From NCBI GenBank assembly GCA_019285755.1, contig CP079103.1:620001-684000 (forward strand): a stretch of DNA of 64,000 nucleotides, written 5' to 3'. This stretch comes from Chitinophaga sp. E66 (GTDB lineage: Bacteria > Bacteroidota > Bacteroidia > Chitinophagales > Chitinophagaceae). A program made the translations under genes and the position numbers. The notes under the pieces were generated by a model. The model searched no databases. It was not told the DNA's origin and saw nothing but the letters and a program-made list of their open reading frames with translations. This document shows, piece by piece, positions 20,731 to 33,154 of this stretch; within the stretch, counting starts at the first letter, position 1, and each line of letters opens with the position of its first letter.

Positions 20731-21887
20731 TCAATAACTTATAGTAGCAAAAACGATTTGTCGGTAGTCGTCATATTCGAATAACACACCCACCTTCCGC
20801 CGGCCTGTTTCCACGATGTCGGAATAGGCGGTATGGGAGTTGCGGCGCGGATTGTCCTGCCGGTTGGCTATAGTAATATTCTTATACCAGGACTTCCCTT
20901 CATTGCGGCTTACGCGAAGTACGAGATTGTTACGTTGCGCAGTGTCTGCATTGTTGCAAACGATAAGGCGGCGGTTGCGGGCATTGCCGGTGCTGAGTAC
21001 GGAACCCTGGCATACTGGGTCCGGCAGTTGCCGGTCGAACCAGACCGTATCCCACGACTGTCCGCCGTCTGTGCTTTCGGCAATGATGCGGAAACGTTCG
21101 TCGCCCCGCTGATTGCGGATGTTCATTACCATCCGGTCTCCTTTAGCTGGGCGGCCATGGCTTCATTACCCCGGCAACAGGAACGGTCTCGCTGAGATGG
21201 AACGTTTTGCCATGGTCGTCGGAGTAGTATCCATGCGCTTTATAATCGGTGAAATCGCTGCGCATGGTACCGGCGGAGTGGTTGGCGGAAATAGATGCGG
21301 CCTTTGAATTTACCGTCCTTGAACTGTAGGGCGTGCCCGGGCGTATTGGCATAGCTGCGCCAGTTCTCAGGGAAGTCGTATGCCGGGTTGAGGTCCGGGC
21401 GTTTGGGGCGGTGTACCTGTGTGGTGATGTTTACCGGGTCCGACCAGGTTTGTCCGCCGTCTGCAGAGGTCTTGTACCATACTTCCCGGAGGCCTTTGCC
21501 CTTGCGGACTTCCGCCTCGTGGTTGTCGCCCGTATTGTAGAAGAGGAATATCCGGCCCTGCGGGTATGCGGGGTCGGTTTGGTCGACTACCGGCGCGGGA
21601 TTACCGGCCTGCAACTTATTATAGTCGACCACGGTGCGCAGCGCACTCCAGCTCTTTCCTCCGTCAGTACTTTCTTTTAATACGATATTGATATCGCCGA
21701 AATCGCCGGCATGGTCTACCCGGCCTTCGCAAAAGGCGAGGAGTTTGTTGCCGGCTGTTATGATGGCCGGAATGCGGTAACTTTTATGCCCTTCCTGCCC
21801 GCTGATGAAAACAGGTGTGAATGATTGTGCGGAGACTTTCCAGCCTGTCAGTGCAAAAAGGATGATGCAGCAATATTGTTTGATCAT
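20731..21887 (-). CDS. nanH: Exo-alpha-sialidase, GH33
   Basis: Releases terminal sialic acid. Start MIKQYCCIILFALTGWKVSA is a signal peptide. The RIP motif is in KSYRIPAIIT with the arginine of the catalytic triad; CEGRVDHAGDFGDINIVLK carries the next conserved acid and arginine. Asp-box repeats: STDGGKSWS, SADGGQTWS, SDDHGKTFH, STDGGQSWD and SRNEGKSWY. FVISGQEG-like start and the final DDYRQIVFATISY match the six-bladed propeller end. Breaks near 21300 (two C missing in a CCCC run would restore the expected FPANHSAG) and near 21160. It sits between the acetylesterase (stop 21897) and GH20 in the operon. Confidence 0.9.
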
Positions 21888-21896
21888 GATCTGATT

Positions 21897-23381
21897 TTAA
21901 GGTTCGATACGGAGGCGGAACGTAGAGGCCGGAAGGCCGGCGGCGTTCACGAGGTTTGCATCCGTAAAGGGCTGCCATCCGTAATATACGAAAGCAGTCC
22001 TTTCGGGCGATGCGATTTCTACGGTATTTCCATGGATGGTTGCCGGTGATAGTTGTATTCCGTCCAGCGAGAAGCCTTTTAATTCCGTATTTCCAACGGT
22101 CTTTAAGCCTTCCGCCCATGTGAATGTTATGATGACTTTACCCTCCCGGTAAGTTGCTTTTGCGGCTAAAGGGCCGGATGGGACTATGTTCCTTTGACCA
22201 TAAAAATCAAATAGGGCCCAGGCTGCAAGTCGCTGCCCGACGGTTCGTTTGTCTGTCGGGTGCACATCATTTCTCGACCCTACGTCGCTGGAAACGGCCA
22301 TGCCGGTATGCGGTATGCGCTGATGCATCAGTCGCTGTTCATCACGGAACTGCGGCCACAACTGTGAGCGGTATTGGCTGCTGTCTATGGAAGAGAGCTG
22401 TACAAAGTAGCATGGAGCCCCGGGCCAATACGCCCTGTAGGCATGCAGCATCACTTCAAACAGGCGGCCGTATTGAGATACGCGGGCAGGCTCCTGAGCG
22501 TTGGTCTCTCCCTGGTAGAAGAGAATCCCGGCGATTGGGTTGCCCGTCAATTTCCGCAGACCCATATCGAAGGCAAAGCCTGGCTTGTAACCATGTGCCG
22601 GGCCGTTGGCGCTGGAGTCGTTTCCGCGGTTCTGCCTTCCGCGCTCGCGCGACCAGTCCGGTAGCTCAATGTTTTGCAGCCAGTTACCTTCTGATTTCCG
22701 CGCAAAGGCGCTATCTGCATTTAGGGCTTCCGCCGGGATGAAAGTTTCCAGCGGAGCGCCGCCGATCGCCAGGTGAATAAGCCCGATGGGGATACCGGTT
22801 TGCGCCGTCACCTTTTCCGCGAAGTAATATGCCACCGCGCTCATGTTGGCGGTGCTACCGGTATCGCAGCGCTCCCATTCCCCGGTGTAAAAGATGCCGG
22901 CGTCGAGCAGGCGGGCGAGGCTGTCGGGGAACAATTGATTGTAGATTCCCTTGCCGATGTAGCGTGGATTATACCAGCGGATCATTTTGCCCGGGAGTTG
23001 ACGGCGCGCTTTCGGATAATGCGCTTCGCTGCGCATGGGGAACTCCATGTTCGACTGTCCCAGGCACAGCCATACGTCGCCCACGAGGAGGTCGCGGAGG
23101 TGGAGGGTGTCTTTGCCTGAAGATACCCTCATGTCCGCAGGTATGGCATTTACCTTCAGCGGCGCGATTTGTATCTGCCAGCTGCCGTCGGATTTTACGC
23201 CACTGCTCACCGATTGCCCCGCAAAGCGCAGATGCACGGTTTTGCCTGGTATGGCTTTCCCGGAGATGGTCAGGGCTTTGCCGTGCTGGAGCACCATATG
23301 GTCGTTCCATTCCGGGTTCAGGCGGAGTTGACCGTATGCCAGTACCGGTGTCACTATCAGCAGTGCGATGCCCCTGACCAT
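21897..23381 (-). CDS. Sialate O-acetylesterase
   Basis: Intact 494-residue SGNH-type esterase that removes O-acetyl groups from sialic acids so that sialidase and lyase can act. I placed the start at 23381 (MVRGIALLIVTPVLAYGQ, a signal peptide), 25 bases after the epimerase stop at 23407; an upstream in-frame codon would overlap that gene. LLVGDVWLCLGQSNMEFPM carries the nucleophile Ser (GQSNME); GLIHLAIGGAP gives the block with conserved Gly; ILFYQGETNA is the block III-like motif; DVHPTDKRTVGQRLA holds the Asp-His pair. The order matches sialate esterases of Bacteroides-type nan loci. Confidence 0.9.
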   Translation of the reverse strand: MVRGIALLIVTPVLAYGQLRLNPEWNDHMVLQHGKALTISGKAIPGKTVHLRFAGQSVSSGVKSDGSWQIQIAPLKVNAIPADMRVSSGKDTLHLRDLLVGDVWLCLGQSNMEFPMRSEAHYPKARRQLPGKMIRWYNPRYIGKGIYNQLFPDSLARLLDAGIFYTGEWERCDTGSTANMSAVAYYFAEKVTAQTGIPIGLIHLAIGGAPLETFIPAEALNADSAFARKSEGNWLQNIELPDWSRERGRQNRGNDSSANGPAHGYKPGFAFDMGLRKLTGNPIAGILFYQGETNAQEPARVSQYGRLFEVMLHAYRAYWPGAPCYFVQLSSIDSSQYRSQLWPQFRDEQRLMHQRIPHTGMAVSSDVGSRNDVHPTDKRTVGQRLAAWALFDFYGQRNIVPSGPLAAKATYREGKVIITFTWAEGLKTVGNTELKGFSLDGIQLSPATIHGNTVEIASPERTAFVYYGWQPFTDANLVNAAGLPASTFRLRIEP

Positions 23382-23406
23382 ACGGTGTTCTTTTGCAGGT
23401 GATTGC

Positions 23407-24567
23407 TCAGGATTTGCATGCAGTACCATTCCTGCCGGGGAGGTGAAAAGGCCCTTTGAACAGGTTGCCCTTCGCGGTTTGCGCTATGCTGCCGTCGCGG
23501 TGGAGATAGCCGAACCATTCGCCGTGTTGCTTGTCGTGAAAGCGGGCGTAGGAATATTCGTGTACCTGCCGGTGCCATTGGGCGTATTTCGGGTTACCGG
23601 TCACCAGGTATGCGAGGAGCGTGGCGATGATAGCCTCGTTATGCGGCCACCAGAACTTCATATCCTGCCAGTATTCCTGCACGGGTTTGTTGTAAACGTC
23701 GCGGAAATACAGGATGCCGCCGTGCTGTTTGTCCCATCCGCGTTCCCACATATAATCGAGCATCCTGCAACCGAGGCTGATGAGCCGGGGATCGTTGCCG
23801 CGGTGCGCGGCTTCGTGAAGTATGAACCAGGCGCCTTCGATGGCGTGCCCGGGATTGAGGGTACGGCCGTCGATGTGATCGATGATGCTTCCGTCCGGCG
23901 CCACTTGTTCCATGACGCAGCGGATGTCATCTTTACGAAGTACCGTTCGATTTCATCGATCCACTGATCGATAAGCGCATCGCAACGCGGATCGCCGATG
24001 GTATCGCGGAGCTGCTGGGCGGTGTTCATCATGATCATCGGCACACCGATCCCTTTGGCCGGGCGCGTTGGTTCGAACTTAGGGTTCAGCAGGCCGGGTA
24101 CGGTTGCGTATTCCACACATTTGCCGAATAACTCCCGTGCCTGGTTGGCGATTGATTCGTCGCCGGTGGCGCGGGCATAAGCAGCCATTGCGATCACCGC
24201 GAAGGTTTCAGAAAAGAAATAACGGCGCTTGCGGATAGGGGCGCCATTGCGCGCTACATGGAAAAACATCCTGCCGTCGGTATCAAAGCAATGGTTGACG
24301 AGGAAATCGTACCCCAGCTTCGCACCTTCCAGCCAACCTGGGCTGGGAACAACCGTGTTATAAAGGGTAGATAATAACCAGGTAGCCCTTCCTGGATCCA
24401 GACGGCCTTGTCGTCGTCGATCAGTTGGCCGTCGGCGCCCCGCATGAGGAGGAAACCGCCATGATCGTGGTCGTACGACCGGGGAACCAAAAGGGTACGG
24501 TATCGTTCAAGAGTTGACCGGCGTAAAAATCGCGCAGCGTTTCAAGTTCCTGATATGTGTATTGCAT
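23407..24567 (-). CDS. N-acylglucosamine 2-epimerase (AGE) family, ManNAc to GlcNAc
   Basis: Predicted ManNAc 2-epimerase, the cytoplasmic step after sialic acid lyase in Bacteroidota. Start MQYTYQELETLRDFYAGQLL at 24567. Pieces show DHGGFLLMRGADGQLIDDDK, KAVWIQ, RKRRYFFSETFAVIAMAAYA, DGRTLNPGHAIEGAWFILHE, KQHGGILYFRD and MKFWWPHNEAIIATLLAY, including the His residues (NPGH, WWPHNE) used in the AGE (alpha/alpha)6 active site. About four breaks (near 24450, 24360 and 23905). The total is about 388 residues, normal. The start is 9 bases after the symporter stop, so it is co-transcribed with nanA and the symporter fusion. Confidence 0.88.
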
Positions 24568-24575
24568 AAGGTTGA

Positions 24576-27198
24576 TTATTTGTGGTAGATGGTTAATCCC
24601 TGAATATGTTGTGTTCTCGGAAACAGTACGCTCCAGCCATACCCCACGATCACGCATGAAGCCAGCCCGGTAAACGCGTACATCAGCAAATGCATGGATG
24701 TAAATTGCAGCAGCAGGACCTGTATCGCCGCGCTGGCTGCGAAGCCGCTACAGCACCCGCGCCCGTAGTGCGCTGAGTAAAGATGCCAAGCACGAAAAGC
24801 CCGCCCACTCCGCCGGTGAACAGGCCGAGGATAAGGTTGAACTGGTCCCAAAGCGAAGTGGCGCCATGTTCCGCCATCGACCAGGCGATCCCCGTTCCCA
24901 GCAAACCTACCAGCAGCGTAGTGAGTTTAGCCGACCGGAGATAGTATTTATCTTCTTTCCTGGCTGTAATCTTCGGAGGAAATCATTCACAAACACGGTA
25001 GATACGCCATTGAGACTGCCATTAAGGCTTCCCATCGCCGCGGCGAAGATGGCCGTGATCACCAGTCCCGCCACGCCGGGCGGGAGCTGGGTGACGATAT
25101 ACCAGGGAAAGATGGTGTCCTGTGCATCGAGTGCCATATTCACCTGGCCCGGATGAGCGCGGTAAAACAAAAGAGTAGCGTGCCGATGGCAAAGAAGATG
25201 ATGGTGGAAGGGAGCGTCAGCCAGGCGCCCAGCTTCAGGCTACGAACCGCCGTCTTTTCATCGGGCGTGGTAAGGTAGCGCTGCACGACGGTCTGGTCGC
25301 ATCCGTACTGGATGAGATTCAGTGTAAACCCGCCTATGATCACAACCCAGAATGTGGCGGAGGTGAAATCGAACCGGAAATCGAAAAGTTTGAGCTTGTC
25401 GTATCCCTGCACAGTTTGCAATACGGCTCCGCTGTCGCCCGTGAGCGAAAGGGGAATGAGTATAAGCGCCAACAGCGCACCTGCCAGCAGGATGATCACC
25501 TGCACTACTTCCGTCCATATAACGGCCTCGATCCCGCCAAGTACGGTGTAGAAAAGGCTGACAGCGCCCATCAGTATAATACTGAGCTTAACGTCTATCC
25601 CGGTCACGACCGACAATGCAATGGCTGGCAGGAGGATCACGATGCCCATCCGGCCGAGTTGCAGCAGGATGTACATGCCCGCGGAAACGGAGCGGACCGT
25701 GTAACTGAAGCGCTTTTCCAGGTATTCGTAAGAAGACGTTACGCCCAGCTTTCGGTAATACGGAATGAAGAACCGCACCACTAAAGGCATACAGAAAATG
25801 ATGGTTATCAGCAGGAAGAAATAAGTCCAATCAGTAGCGTAGGTTTTAGCGGGAATACCGATAAACGTAATGGCGCTCAGTTTAGCGCCGAAAATGCTGA
25901 GGCCGGTTGCCCATCCCGGGATCTTTTCTCCCCTTGAAATAATCGGCGGTAGACGCCTGGTGGCGGGATGTCCACAGCCCGATGATCACCATGCCGATGA
26001 AATACAGCGCCAGCACGATGTAGTCTGTAGTGGAGAAGAAAGACGGCTTGCTGATGACGCCCCTTAGTACATCGGTTGTCCGCGTACCGGGACGAATCTC
26101 CCCGCTGGGGATATAAATATCGCCCTTCCATTTCACGGCGGTGGCGGTAACCGGCGGGGCAAAGGGAAGCTGGCCGATGGTGGTCCAGGCGTCCGTGATG
26201 GTATTGTATAAGAGCAGATCTGAGTTGAATCCGGGGTGGTTGTGGAGAATGTCTAGCTTTGACTTTATAAGCTGTTCGCGCGCATCGCCCTCGCTGCGGG
26301 CGATCTGTGCGTTAAGGGATTCGATCCGGTGGAAGATGTCGCCTTTGTCGCCTCCTGCCACCAGGATGTAACTGGCGCCGGTAATACTGCCGTGGCGGCG
26401 GATAAGTTTGTGATGCCTTTTGAGTCGTGGATAGGGAAATATCTTTCCAATGATCCGTACCAGGGTCGTAGCTCCATGAACCTGAGCACAGTTCGCTGAT
26501 GCCGGAGCCCGTACGGGCGCGGCCGCCGATCAGGTATAATTTCGTTTTGGATCCGTCGGATTGCGCTACCAGCACACTGTGCGAAAGCGCCCTGGGCATT
26601 CTCGCCAGTTCCTTCCACACAGGGTTGGGAGCGGAGAGATCGATGGACATTAACGCATCCGATACGCGGTCGTTGTTTTCGCCGCCTGCGACATAGACGG
26701 TACTACCGATAGCCGTGGCGCAAGCATTGGTCAAAGGGAACGGTAATGGCGGAAGATTTTTAGCAATTACCCGTTTCTGTGCTCGCTGCCATTGTAAGAG
26801 GAACACCTGCGGGAGGGGCCCTGATGCATTTTCACCGCCTATACAAACCACGCCATCCGGAACGGCCGCGCTGGCGCCGTAAGCGGCAGGCCTTCCCAGT
26901 GGGAATGACTCAACAGTGTCACCCCGCATAACGTATGCTTCGTTACGGTAGACTTTGGCGCCGCCTGCCCAGGGCTTTGCCTCCGGGAAATTTGCGCCTC
27001 CGGCAATGATCAGGACGTTGTCATGGACGCCCGTGAAGGCCCCGCAACGCCTGGTTGCGGGGAGCCATCGGGAAATGCGGGCAGCCTGGCGGCAACGTCC
27101 CATCGGATATGGTTCGGGTCTTGCGCCTGCCCTTTATTGATCCAGGAAAAGAATAAGCCGGCTGTCAGCATGAATCGAAAATCTCGGATGAATCGCAT
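24576..27198 (-). CDS. NanM-like kelch mutarotase fused to sodium:solute symporter
   Basis: One coding unit of about 875 residues joins two functions. A signal-like start (MRFIRDFRFMLTAGLFFSWI) leads into a kelch propeller of the cyclically permuted N-acetylneuraminate mutarotase type (GVHDNVLIIAGGANFPEAKP, VVCIGGENASG, VAGGENNDRVSDALMSI, LYLIGGRARTGSG). The junction is read in one frame: DIYIPSGEIRPGTRTTD, then ISKPSFFSTTDYIVLALYFI, the first symporter helix. The SSS part has SSYEYLEKRFSYTVRSVSA and GCDQTVVQRYLTTPDEK, the family signature. Breaks near 26400, 25900, 25830, 25155, 24935 and 24760. In the sialic acid operon it would mutarotate Neu5Ac and import it with Na+. Related fusions are known in Bacteroidota, so the type is not new. 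Confidence 0.85.
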
Positions 27199-27203
27199 GA
27201 TGT

Positions 27204-28138
27204 TCAGGAATGTGTCTTGGCCGCGGGCCGGGATTTAAATTGATCGAATCCCAACGCGTCCACATCTGCCCGGAATAATCCGAGCTGCTCGCTGTTCATG
27301 TTGGAAACGGGAAGGCGGAAAGCGCCGCAATCCAACCCGATCAGTTTCATATATGCCTTGCCGGTGGCAATGCCGCCGTACTTTCCCAGCAGCCGGATCA
27401 TATCGATCGACTGCTGTTGCAACCGCGCGGCCTTTTCTGCTTCGCCGTTGGCATATGCTTCCATCAGCTGGCGGTAAAGCGGTGCGGCATAATTGAATGT
27501 ACTGCCCACGGCGCCTTTGGTTCCCAGCGCCAGAGCTGGCAGCATGTTTTCGTCGCGGCCCCAGAGCATGTCGTACTTGCCATTGCGGAATTGCATGCAG
27601 GAGAGGAAGTCCATGAAATCCTCGTGCGTGTATTTTATCCCTGCGAAGTTGGGGATCTTACCGTCGATGGCTTTGAGCAGATCGAGCATGGCGAAAAGTA
27701 CGCCGTTGAGCACGGGGATGTGATAATAGTAAAATGGCATATCCGGCACGGCGGCGGCCACTTCCGCACAGCAGCGGGCAAGCGCGTCCACGCTGGCTGG
27801 TTTGAAATAGAAGGGGCGGTGAAGGAAACCGCGTAGATGCCCGCTGCTTTTGCGTGCAGGGCGAGCTCACGGCAATCGGCCAGGCAGGTGCCACCGAGGA
27901 GCAGCATCACGGGGAAATCTTCGTCGCCCCGGGTACAATCGGCCCAGGCAGTGGTCACGGTTTTCTTTTCCGCCAGCGTCATGGAGACGCCTTCGCCGGT
28001 GGAGCCACAAATGAAAGCGCCTTTAACGCCATTGGCTTTCAGCAGGCGGTAATACTCCGGGATGAGTTTGGTGTTCAGTGCCCCGGTTTCGTCCATGGGA
28101 GTGAAGGGAGCGGCAATGAGCCCTTGTAAATGTTTCAT
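27204..28138 (-). CDS. nanA: N-acetylneuraminate lyase
   Basis: Class I aldolase cleaving Neu5Ac to ManNAc and pyruvate in the cytoplasm. Start MKHLQGLIAAPFTPMDETGA; an in-frame ATG two codons upstream is possible. GAFICGSTGEG is the carboxylate-binding GSTGEG motif; MPFYYYHIPVLNG carries the catalytic Tyr; NFAGIKYTHEDFMDF holds the Schiff-base Lys in GIKYT; GTKGAVGSTFNY follows. One break near 27805; 935 + 1 bases gives 311 aa, the usual size. It lies between susD2 (33 bases upstream) and the symporter fusion (5 bases downstream), all minus strand. Confidence 0.93.
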
Positions 28139-28171
28139 GCGCATCTGGTATCGTCGGTTATGGTGATTGGG

Positions 28172-29742
28172 TTATTGCGGTTTTGCAGTCTGGTATCCGG
28201 GCGTCTGGTTGACGAGCGGGTCGTTGGTCCAGATGGCGGGCTCCACTGGCCAGAGGGTTTTGTATCCCTGGGTGGTTTTGTCAAGAACGCCGAAAGGATG
28301 GCTGGCAGACTTAAAGACCATCGGCTGGCCCGCAACCTGCATGCGGCGGAGGTCGTACCAACGCTTGCCTTCGAATACGAACTCTTTGCTGCGCTCACGG
28401 AAAATGGCCAGTTCGTTGGCGTCTTTGCCGCCGGTCACGAACGGAGAAGGATCATTTCCCGGGCCATAAGCTCTGTCGCGGATGGCTTTAATATAGACGG
28501 TCGGATCTTCGTTCTGTGCATTCGCGATCTCGGCCAGCATAAGCAAGCGGTCGGCTTCACGGTAAACGGGCCAGTCGTCGGCGAAGTAGCGCTTGTTGGC
28601 GTCGATGGTGCCAGGAACTTCACCAGCGCCGTATTGCGGACGGTTACCACATAGGGCGTGGAGCTGGTGGTTACTTTATAATAGTCATAGAAGGTAGCGT
28701 TGCGGCGCGTGTCGGCCACATCGTAAGACTGAAACAGTTCGAAGGTATACCGATACCGCTGGATGATCTGCTGGCTGTTTGATTCCGCGATCTTCAGCGG
28801 GTCTACCAGGAAATTGCCCACGCCATCGCTGACGATCGAATCCTTATAATGAAGGCCGTTAAAGTTGAAAGTGGAATAGGTGAACGTCGCTACGCTCATT
28901 TCCGCTTCCGCTACGCGATTACGGATGGCGAAAATGATTTCTCCGTTGCCTTTGTTGTTATAAGCGAACACGTTCGCGAAGGAAGGGAGCAACAGGTAGC
29001 CGGTCACCGCATTAAGGGCTGTTTTGGCCTCATTGAGGTCTGCGGTGTTGCCATACACCCTGGCCGACCAGAGGAAAATCTCGCCTTTGAGCATATTGGC
29101 CGCATGGGGAGAGAATTGCGTTTTGTCCGCAGTGGCTGCTGTGCCGAAGAGGCGCAGGGATTCGTTGATGTCGTTCTTCACGAGGGTCAGCGCCTCTGCT
29201 TCGGAAGCCCTGGCCTTCCGCAGGGAAACGACGTCGATACTGCCATTGAGTACTTCCGGCTCAGTACGGATCGGTACACCGCCATACGTACGCAGAAGAT
29301 GGAAGTAGTAGTAGGCGCGCATCGCAAAGGCCTGTCCCAGGAGGTACGACTTCTTATCCGCCGAAAGAAAATTGACCTGGTTTACTTTCTGTATAAACAG
29401 GTTCAACTGGAGTATGGGTCCATAGAACCCTGCCCAACTGCCAACGCCGGCGGAATTTTCTTCCAGGCGCTGCTCGATGATCTGTAGCTCGTTAAGGGAG
29501 GTGTTTTGTACGTCGACGTTGCTCATACCCCCGCCGCGCATTTCACCTAATCGGAAGAACTGGAACTGGTTGTCTCGGAATTGCTTATGGAGGCCCACCA
29601 TGAAGTTGGTGACCTGTACTTCGTTCTTCCAGAAGTTACCGTCGCCGAAATAGTCTTCCGGAGAAAGGTCAAGTGTTTTATGACAAGAAGTGAGCACGAC
29701 CGTAACGATCAGTACCCGGAGTATATGTTGTAGTTTTTTCAT
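28172..29742 (-). CDS. susD: SusD/RagB-family lipoprotein (susD2), sialoglycan locus
   Basis: MKKLQHILRVLIVTVVLTSC is a lipoprotein signal with lipobox LTSC, followed by HKTLDLSPEDYFGDGNFW. Family marks: LGQAFAMRAYYYFHLLRTYG, GVPIRTEPEV, RLLMLAEIANAQNEDP, IRDRAYGPGN, RSKEFVFEGKRWYDLRR and the C-terminal LWPVEPAIWTNDPLVNQTPG. A single break near 28610; 1571 + 1 bases gives 523 aa. It starts 22 bases after susC2 and would bind sialylated glycan at the cell surface and close over the SusC2 barrel. Confidence 0.92.
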
Positions 29743-29763
29743 GTCGGAATTAATTGAGATCGG

Positions 29764-32700
29764 TTAGAATTGAAGATTGGCGCCGAAGATCAGCTGTGTA
29801 GGAATGATATATGCGCTGTTCTGGCTACCGGTACGTTCGGGCAGATTGATCTGGCTATTGGTGATGTATCCAGGTTCTGGCCGGTTACAGTGAGCGTCAG
29901 CCCATTGATGCGTGCCGGTTTCAGGATATGTGAAGGAATGCTGTAGCTGAGGGATACGTCGCGGAAGCAGAGATAAGAAGAATTGGCCCAGAACATATCG
30001 CTTGGCCGGTCGAAGTTCTTGGTGTTCAACTGATCGGCCCAGGTGTAGCGGGGTATTTGGCGTTGGGGTTCTCCGGTGTCCAGGTTTCCTTCACCACATC
30101 GGTGGCGTTAAACTCTCCTGGAAGCTGCCCAGGGCCCACATGTTCATGAAATCCTGCTGGATGTGTCCCAGCGCGAAGTCTACCCGCGCAAAGAGGCGGA
30201 AGTTCTTGTAAGTGACGGTGGTGTTGACGCCGCCCGTCCACCGGGGATGGTTCTGCCCAGCCGGGTCATATCGCGGTAATCAATAGTATCGTTACGGTCG
30301 AGGTCGCGCCATTTCATATCGCCCAGTTTGGTCGAGATGTGATTGATAAGCCCTTTTTCGGTGATCAGCTTTTGGCTGGCCACGCGTTTGCCTGCGGCTG
30401 CGCCATATTGCACTTCGCCGGCGGCGATATCGATCTTATTGTATTCGGAAAGGTCTTTTTCGTTGCGGATAATCCCATCGCTCACAAACCCATATACTTC
30501 GCCCCATTCCATTCCTTCCTGCAATCCTGCCACCCACACCATTTTTCCCGTGGCCGGATCGTATACCTGCTGGCCGCCCTGACGGTTCCTGTCATTGCCG
30601 TTGTAAGGAAGTTTCACCACGATGTTCTTGTTCCAGCTGGCATTTGCGGCCACTTGCCAGGTGAGGTCTTTATTTTGGATCACTTTATAGGCAAGGTCCA
30701 TTTCCACGCCCCGGTTGCGCATACTGCCATTATTGGTACGGATGGAGGAGATGCCGGCAGACGTTGGAAGGTTAATGTAGGCCAGCTTGTCGGTCGTCAG
30801 GCGGTTGTAATATGCGATGGAAGCGGTCAGACGGTTTTTGAAAAGCCGAGGTCAGCCCCGGTTTCAAACGTTCTGGATTTCTCCACGTCAGTTCCGGATT
30901 GGCGATGCCTGTCTGTAAATAACCGGTGATACCGTTGTAGGGCGATTGTGCGCCATACGCGCCCTGCAGTTCGTACAGGCCGATCGCATTATCTGTGCCG
31001 ATGCCAATATTGCCATTAAGCCCATAGCTGGCGCGCAGTTTCAGGAAGGAGAGCCAGTTGCCGGCGCCTTTCATAAATTCTTCCTTATGCGCCATCCAGC
31101 CGACAGACCCTGCGGGGAAGGTGCCGTACTGATTGTCGCCGATAAGGCGGGAATACCCATCATGGCGCACGGTGAAGTTGGCGATGTATTTTCCGTCGTA
31201 GTCATAGATGAGGTTTCCGAAGCCGGACATGATCCTTTCCCGGTTATGGTACGAATCGGTGCCACGGGTCTGGGTGAGGGCGTTGTTGAGGGTGAGGCCA
31301 AGGTCCATGAAATCGTCTGTGGGAGCGAGGCGGCCGCTGGCGCTCACGCCTTTGCTATAGGCATCGAAGTATTCAAATCCTGCCAATGCGTCGATGCTGT
31401 GGCGGCTGATTTGTTTTTATAACTGAGCGTAGCGTTATATGTCTGCCGGATGGTGCGGTCGAAACTTGCGCTGCTGGCGCGGTCGCGGTTCCAGCCGGTA
31501 TTCGGATTGGTATAGGACTGAATGCCCGTCCGGAAGTCCTTGTTGAAGCTTTCATAGAACCCTTCGTCGTAGAAAAGAATGGCGCCGATACGGGCAGAGA
31601 TATCGGGCGTGAACTGGAGGTGGAAGCGTTGCGTGAGCGTGAATTTATCCGTCTGGTTTTTACGGATATACTTGTCGGCATTGTACAACGGGTTGCCGTC
31701 GCTCGCATCGCGCCCGAGCAGTAATTCGCCTTTAGCATTGGTGCCGCGCATGGTGGGAGGGGCAGAGAGCATCCTTCCCCAATAATTAGATTCCCGTTCA
31801 GGATCGACTGATCGCGCCAGTTGGCCATGGCGTATTGGATGCCGGTTTCGGAAGTGACCCAGTCGCGGATCTTGTAATCAGCGTTACCGGTGAAGGTGAA
31901 CCTTTATAAAAGACATTCAGCGGGAGCCCTTCTTCATTGAAGTAACCCACATTGGCGTAGTATTTACCCCGCTCGTTACCGCCGGACATGCCCAGGTTGT
32001 AATCCTGTGTAACGGCGGGTGATTTGAAGGCATAATCGCCATAATTGAAGTCTTTATAGATCAGTTCCGCGTTGGTGCCATTTGGGTCATAGTCGCCAGC
32101 TGCATTCGTTTTAACGGGATCTGTCATCGTTTTCCAGCCGTCGTTGGCGCTGAGGAGCTCGCGGTTAATGTCATTAAGGCGCATGGTACTCCAGATGGCG
32201 CGGGAGTCGTAATTACCGTCCAGGATGTTGCCGGCGGCATCTTTATAAAGGTTCCCGGTGCCGCGGGGCCTACGCCGGAAAGGGCTGTATTGGCAAGGGT
32301 GCCATTTTTGATGGCTTCCACAACGCCGAGGCGCGTCCATTTGATGTAGTCTTCCGCGTTAAGGAATTTGTATGGATTGTTCATGTAGGCGTAGCCGCGC
32401 TTTGCCTGCAGGTTGATGGACGTCACACCAGACTTGCCGCGTTTGGAAGTGATGAGGATAACGCCGTTGGAGGCGCGGGCGCCATATATGGCGGTTGCGG
32501 CAGCATCTTTAAGGACTTCGATGGAACCGATGTCTTCGGGGTTAATGTCGCTCAGCGAACCACGAACCTGTCCGTCAATAACCACCAGCGGACTGCCCGA
32601 CCCGTCGAAGTTGGTACCGCCACGGAGCACAATATTTGGTAATGCGCCGGGTCTGCCGGAGCCGGTGGAGACCCTAACGCCGGGGATCGTACCGGCAAGG

Positions 32701-33132
32701 GCTTGTGCTGGGTTGGCGCGTAGCCCGGTCTCGAGGATTTTGTTATCGAGTTTGGCGATGCTGGAGGTGAGTTTTGACCTTTTGTGGAGCCATAGCCGGT
32801 AATCACCACTTCATCCATGCGGGAGGCGGCGGAGGCCAGGATGATCTTTAATGTACGCTGCTGGGTTACGGCGATCTCTTGCGGAGCATAGCCGATGTAG
32901 GAGACCGAGAGGACGTCGCCCGGTTGCGCATCGATGGAGAAATTGCCGTTTACATCTGATTGGACGGCTTTCTTTTTGGTTTTGATGACGATGGTCACCC
33001 CTATGAGCGGGGTGTTGTCTTCTCCGGAGAGTACTTTCCCGGTCAGGGGCCGGATTGTGGCCGGCCGGAAAGGGAAAGGACGAGGAGGCATGTCAGGAAG
33101 ACGAGGCCCCTTTTTAAACAAGCGAATTTCAT
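29764..33132 (-). CDS. susC: SusC/RagA-family TonB-dependent receptor (susC2), sialoglycan locus
   Basis: First frame MKFACLKRGLVFLTCLLVLS is the signal peptide at 33132. After a break near 33045 comes RPLTGKVLSGEDNTPLIGVT (carboxypeptidase-D-like domain) and DEVVITGYGSTKGQ (TonB-box-like). Plug marks: VLRGGTNFDGSGSPLVVIDG, DAAATAIYGARASNGVILI. The beta-barrel continues in several frames (breaks near 32765, 32260, 31905, 31400, 30845, 30240, 30045 and 29860) to a last frame ending PTQLIFGANLQF with TAA at 29764. Reconstructed length is about 1120 residues, typical of SusC. A strong promoter and a palindrome lie directly upstream. It leads the nan operon and should import sialylated oligosaccharide or sialic acid. 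Confidence 0.92.
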
Positions 33133-33154
33133 AAAGGAAGGAATTTTGGTTGTA

